From Gorillibacterium sp. (lineage in GTDB: Bacteria; Bacillota; Bacilli; Paenibacillales; NBRC-103111), in NCBI GenBank assembly GCA_023511325.1, contig JAIMBU010000079.1, positions 1 through 8,497 on the forward strand: DNA of 8,497 nt. Direction: 5' to 3'. The translations under genes and the position numbers were made by a program. Within the stretch, counting starts at the first letter, position 1; each line of letters opens with the position of its first letter. The notes beneath the pieces were generated by a model that was not told the DNA's origin, did no database searches, and saw only the letters and a list, made by a program, of their open reading frames with translations. Positions 5,719-8,497 of the stretch are shown piece by piece.

Positions 5719-5839
5719 AGAGATAACTGCAAATAAGTTTAGAAAAATTTAATATTTTGCTTAAAAAAGGAGGAAATTTAACTTAAATTAGCGTAAAATA
5801 ACTAATGCAACGGATTTTAATCTTCTAGGGAGCGACCAT

Positions 5840-6268
5840 ATGCAGATTCGCACTTTTCGGCTGTCGGATTATCTTAATGTAAACCAACTGTTGGCTGAAG
5901 TACTGACTGAGACTTGTTACAACGAAACGAACAGTGCTTTAGCCCGTCAATTGTCTTGGGATAGTGAGCTTGTGTTAGTGGCTGAGGAAGAGGAAAGCAT
6001 CCTCGGAGTCATCATCGGCACCATTGACAACAACAATGGATACTATTACCGTCTTGCAGTCGATTCCCAGCACCGTCGCAAAGGGATTGGCAAAAAACTG
6101 ATTCAAACCATGGAGAAACGTTTCCGTCAACGGGATGTTAACAGTATTCTGATTGCAGTGGACGAGCATGGAGAACCGCAGGAATTGTCTGTTTTTGACG
6201 CTGTAGGTTATTTTGAACGGTTTTTACCGATTGGACGCAGGGTGCTCAGCATCGCAAATGTGAATTAA
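5840..6268 (+). CDS. GNAT-family N-acetyltransferase
   Basis: The 142-residue protein fits the single-domain GNAT fold, which moves an acetyl group from acetyl-CoA to an amine on a small molecule or protein. It starts MQIRTFRLSDYLNVNQLL, the usual first strand and helix. Strand 4 plus motif A follows at 71-88: RLAVDSQHRRKGIGKKLI, with the acetyl-CoA pyrophosphate loop R79-x-x-G82-x-G84. The next strand is SILIAV (102-107), and the C-terminal FDAVGYF (119-125) matches the usual hydrophobic motif B end. The start at 5840 has AGGGAG seven bases upstream. The substrate is unknown; RimI-like ribosomal-protein acetylation is only one option. It stands alone: divergent from sodA and 99 bases before the next gene, which has its own promoter. 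Two cre-like sites upstream may tie it to carbon supply. Confidence 0.9.
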   Translation: MQIRTFRLSDYLNVNQLLAEVLTETCYNETNSALARQLSWDSELVLVAEEEESILGVIIGTIDNNNGYYYRLAVDSQHRRKGIGKKLIQTMEKRFRQRDVNSILIAVDEHGEPQELSVFDAVGYFERFLPIGRRVLSIANVN

Positions 6269-6305
6269 TTTGTTTATTTTGCAAAGCATATTGGCGCAGT
6301 AATTG

Positions 6306-6333
6306 TTGCGCTGATGTGCTTTTCTTGTATACT
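6306..6333 (+). promoter_or_regulatory. Promoter of the DUF402 gene
   Basis: TTGCGC (6306-6311), 16 bases, then TATACT (6328-6333) make a plausible sigma-A promoter. Transcription would start near 6340. This excludes the in-frame ATG at 6314, which lies between the two boxes, and supports the start at 6368. Confidence 0.6.
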
Positions 6334-6367
6334 TGTAGCAAAGAGAGAGAAAGAGGCCGGTGTCATC

Positions 6368-6922
6368 ATGAAGGATATGGACAATTATGTGATAAAAAGC
6401 TTTAAGCATAACGGCCGCCTTCACCGCATGTGGATGGAGAACCGCCGGGTTCCGAGCGATATGTTGCATCCGAGCCATGCTGCATTAAACCTGATTGTCA
6501 CGGTAAATTGCCGTACCAAGATTATTGAAGCGCTTGGGAATGAATGGTATAGTCGCAATCCGAGTGTCACATTTTTTATTCCTGGTGCTTGGTATAATAT
6601 CGTGGCTTTGATTCAGAGTGGCGGCATCCGGTATTATTGCAATATTGCTTCTCCTCCTTATGTCTATGGGAATGTATTGACTTATATTGATTATGATCTA
6701 GACTTGATTGTTACACCAAGTGGAGAAAAGATTCTGGTAGATCAGGACGAGTATGAGCGGCACAGGTTAAGCTATCATTATTCACCGATCGTTGAGCAAA
6801 AGGTGAAGGAAGGCCTTGCTCAGCTTACTGCACGGGCCAATGCTGGCGAAGAGCCATTTAACTGGAGCCAAGTTAATGCCTATTACGAATGGTGGAAAGA
6901 ACGCTGGGGTAGTCATAGCTAA
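6368..6922 (+). CDS. ntdP: Nucleoside tri- and diphosphate phosphatase, DUF402 (YgaC/Ntdp-like)
   Basis: The 184-residue protein closely resembles B. subtilis YgaC and the S. aureus Ntdp enzyme as I remember them. Ntdp hydrolyses nucleoside tri- and diphosphates in a metal-dependent way in the cytoplasm. Family hallmarks are KSFKHNGRLHRMW (10-22), WYSRNPSVTFF (60-70), the block from Y89 (YYCNIASPP) to YIDYDLD (106-112), and DQDEYERH (125-132). The conserved acidic and tyrosine residues of this central block are those thought to hold the metal and phosphate. The start at 6368 is preferred to an in-frame ATG at 6314, because a promoter overlaps the latter and the family begins close to the SFKHNG motif. 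The ribosome binding site is only moderate (AAAGAGG, about 11 bases away). The C-terminus is tryptophan-rich (WWKERW). A 77-base gap leads to queG, so read-through is possible. Confidence 0.92.
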   Translation: MKDMDNYVIKSFKHNGRLHRMWMENRRVPSDMLHPSHAALNLIVTVNCRTKIIEALGNEWYSRNPSVTFFIPGAWYNIVALIQSGGIRYYCNIASPPYVYGNVLTYIDYDLDLIVTPSGEKILVDQDEYERHRLSYHYSPIVEQKVKEGLAQLTARANAGEEPFNWSQVNAYYEWWKERWGSHS

Positions 6923-6999
6923 GCAATTTTCTATTTTCTTGTGAATACGCTTTAGAAAAAGCAAGGTGATTAACTGTAAGACCAAGGAGGGAAACCGGC

Positions 7000-8178
7000 A
7001 TGATCCGTAGCATATCAGAGGCGACGGAGCAGGACTGGTTGCAGCTAAAGCAGGAGATCCTGTCTGTCGCAGCATCGATTGGAATTGATAAAATCGGGTT
7101 TGCTTCAGCAGACCCCTTCATGGATTTGAAGCAGAAGCTTGAACGTAGGCGGGATCAGGGCTATGATTGCGGCTTTGAAGAGAGGGATATCGACAAGCGG
7201 ACCCATCCGGAGTTGATTTTTGCCAGTCCACGGTCCATTATTGCGATCGCAGTGGCCTATCCCTCAAAGCTTCCTGATCCACCTCGTTCAGAGCCTGGGG
7301 CTTATCGCGGTATTCTGGCGCGCTCAGCTTGGGGCGATGATTACCACAAGGCGCTCCATGACAGGCTTAATAAGCTTGCAGCCTTCATTCTTGAGCGGGT
7401 TCCGCAGGCTCGGACCGAAAGTGTGGTAGATACAGGTGCACTTGTCGACCGTGCTGTGGCCGTACGCGCTGGTATTGGCTGGAGCGGTAAAAACTGCTCT
7501 GTCATTACACCTGAATTCGGTTCTTGGGTTTATCTGGGTGAAATGCTGACTAATCTCCCCTTTCCATCTGACCAACCACTGACAGAGGATTGTGGGGACT
7601 GTAACCTCTGCATCGATGCTTGTCCAACCCAAGCTTTTGTGGCTCCCGGGGTGCTTGATGCACAGCGATGCATTTCTTTTTTTACGCAGACTAAGGATGA
7701 CCTGGAAGAGTCATTTAAGGATAAAATTGGCAATCGTCTATATGGCTGTGATACATGCCAGGTCGTCTGCCCGAAGAATAAAGGCTTCAACTGGACGCAC
7801 CATGCTGATTTGCAACCGGAGCCAGAGAAGGTTAAACCTTTGCTTGTTCCATTGTTGACCATTGGCAATCGTGAATTTAAAGAACGATTTGGATCGGGTG
7901 CTGCTGCTTGGCGAGGTAAGAAGCCACTACAGCGCAATGCCATCATCGGTCTCGGTATGTTTCGGGATAAGACGGCCGTTCCCGCACTTTCACAGCTTCT
8001 AAAAATGGATCCACGTCCTGATATTCGTGCCACGTCTGCTTGGGCCTTAGGCAGAATTGGTGGAGAGTCGGCTATAGATGTATTATCTGTTGCTTCTTTA
8101 GAAGATCCAGAGAAAACGGTAAAGCAGGCAGCAGAGAAGGCGCTGTATGCCCATCGCAAAACTACTAAGTTAACGTAA
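7000..8178 (+). CDS. queG: Epoxyqueuosine reductase QueG
   Basis: QueG carries out the final step of queuosine synthesis, reducing epoxyqueuosine to queuosine at the wobble base of GUN tRNAs, using cobalamin and two 4Fe-4S clusters. The 392-residue protein has the complete layout. The N-terminal catalytic/cobalamin part includes VDTGALVDRAVAVRAGIGWS (143-162), whose Asp144 is the likely conserved acid. The ferredoxin-like part has CGDCNLCIDACP (Cys198, 201, 204, 208), Cys224, and YGCDTCQVVCP (Cys250, 253, 257). A C-terminal HEAT-like region (about 313-383) contains DIRATSAWALGRIG, typical of the longer, Bacillales-type QueG that uses it to hold tRNA. AGGAGGG lies eight bases before the ATG. 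The next gene begins 45 bases downstream and may share the transcript. DTGA replaces the DTGP common in the family by memory, probably without effect. Confidence 0.96.
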   Translation: MIRSISEATEQDWLQLKQEILSVAASIGIDKIGFASADPFMDLKQKLERRRDQGYDCGFEERDIDKRTHPELIFASPRSIIAIAVAYPSKLPDPPRSEPGAYRGILARSAWGDDYHKALHDRLNKLAAFILERVPQARTESVVDTGALVDRAVAVRAGIGWSGKNCSVITPEFGSWVYLGEMLTNLPFPSDQPLTEDCGDCNLCIDACPTQAFVAPGVLDAQRCISFFTQTKDDLEESFKDKIGNRLYGCDTCQVVCPKNKGFNWTHHADLQPEPEKVKPLLVPLLTIGNREFKERFGSGAAAWRGKKPLQRNAIIGLGMFRDKTAVPALSQLLKMDPRPDIRATSAWALGRIGGESAIDVLSVASLEDPEKTVKQAAEKALYAHRKTTKLT

Positions 8179-8222
8179 GTGCAAAGCAGAATACTAATCC
8201 AGCACAAAACAAGGGGTGCCTC

Positions 8223-8497
8223 ATGATATACGTATCCATTGATTCCGTTGAGCCGGGCCAGTACTTGGGTAGAACGATTTTCGCAGGAAACGGGGCTGTA
8301 TTGCTAGCAGATGGCGTTCAGCTAACCGTTTATATGATTAATACCTTGCGCCGTATTGGCGTATCGATGATTTATATTAAGGACGCCCTCTTTTCCGATG
8401 TGCAAATTGAAGATCCTGTATCGGAAGAAAGCAAAAGAATGGTTATGAGTCTGATGAATGAAGCGATTGCGGCTGTTCGTTCTGGTAAGGATTTTAC
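8223..8497 (+). CDS. N-terminal part of a probable HD-GYP-type signalling protein, cut by the window edge
   Basis: The ATG at 8223 follows AAGGGGTG and opens a frame of 91 codons without a stop up to the window end. The sequence MIYVSIDSVEPGQYLGRTIF, then GAVLLADGVQLT, INTLRRIGVSMIYIKD and an acidic DVQIEDPVSEE stretch, matches the small N-terminal domain that Paenibacillus and other Firmicutes place before an HD-GYP domain. HD-GYP domains break down cyclic di-GMP. The catalytic HD and GYP motifs would lie beyond the window, so activity cannot be judged. It is 45 bases after queG on the same strand with no terminator between, so the two may be co-transcribed. Confidence is good for the frame and moderate for the family. 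Confidence 0.75.
   Translation, partial: MIYVSIDSVEPGQYLGRTIFAGNGAVLLADGVQLTVYMINTLRRIGVSMIYIKDALFSDVQIEDPVSEESKRMVMSLMNEAIAAVRSGKDF

Larger units (their letters stand above)
5455..5839. other. Divergent regulatory region between sodA and the GNAT gene
   Basis: These 385 AT-rich bases carry no gene. They contain the sodA promoter, two abutting cre-like sites (5691-5718), a small palindrome AATTTAA-C-TTAAATT (5775-5789), and an orphan AGGAGG (5768-5773) with no standard start codon after it. The promoter of the GNAT gene must lie between about 5719 and 5820, but no convincing -35/-10 pair could be chosen. Confidence 0.6.

Noticed and set aside
6314..6367. Upstream ATG for the DUF402 protein
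   Set aside because: It falls between the -35 and -10 boxes of the probable promoter, and the extra residues have no family match.
7530..8207. Long minus-strand open frame opposite queG
   Set aside because: QueG motifs on the plus strand are complete; the opposite translation is low in recognisable features and lacks a start site with a ribosome binding site.

Overview
The window looks like a chromosomal segment of a low-to-moderate GC Gram-positive bacterium of the order Bacillales, most probably Paenibacillus or a close relative. The reasons are strong AGGAGG-type ribosome binding sites, sigma-A-like promoters, a YgaC-type (DUF402) nucleotide phosphatase, a Bacillales-type MutY and Mn-type SodA, a secreted protein with SLA(D/E) repeats, and queG followed by an HD-GYP-type gene. 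The genus is an inference; no rRNA or other marker is present.

Layout. Positions 1-1482 (minus strand) hold an AraC-family regulator and, 49 bases downstream, a polytopic membrane protein that runs off the left edge. Divergent from them is mutY (1601-2824), the A/G-mismatch adenine glycosylase. It carries an unusual low-complexity insert in its C-terminal domain, made of four 15-bp repeats followed by a perfect 17-bp inverted repeat. Positions 2825-3500 are non-coding: a hairpin at the mutY stop, a second inverted repeat, and 2.6 tandem copies of a 113-bp GC-rich unit, each full copy with two hairpins. A secreted protein with a duplicated helical motif follows (3501-4295).

Positions 4296-4845 have no intact gene. 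They hold a possible promoter, a long multi-helix hairpin that ends in a T run (candidate small RNA or complex terminator), the internally deleted remnant of an uncharacterised Bacillales gene (4567-4748), and a strong bidirectional terminator. Then come sodA (minus, 4846-5454, with a clear promoter) and a divergent 385-base intergenic region with two abutting CcpA (cre)-like sites in inverted orientation.

The right third is on the plus strand: a GNAT acetyltransferase (5840-6268), the DUF402 phosphatase ntdP/ygaC with its own promoter (6368-6922), queG for the last step of queuosine synthesis in tRNA (7000-8178), and the first 91 codons of a probable HD-GYP-type signalling protein (8223 to the edge).

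Most genes are housekeeping or stress-defence functions (oxidised-base repair, superoxide removal, nucleotide clean-up, tRNA modification). They are not one pathway. No phage, IS transposase, CRISPR array, tRNA or rRNA was found. The most novel material is non-coding: the 4383-4542 RNA candidate, the 113-bp repeats, and the palindrome inside mutY.
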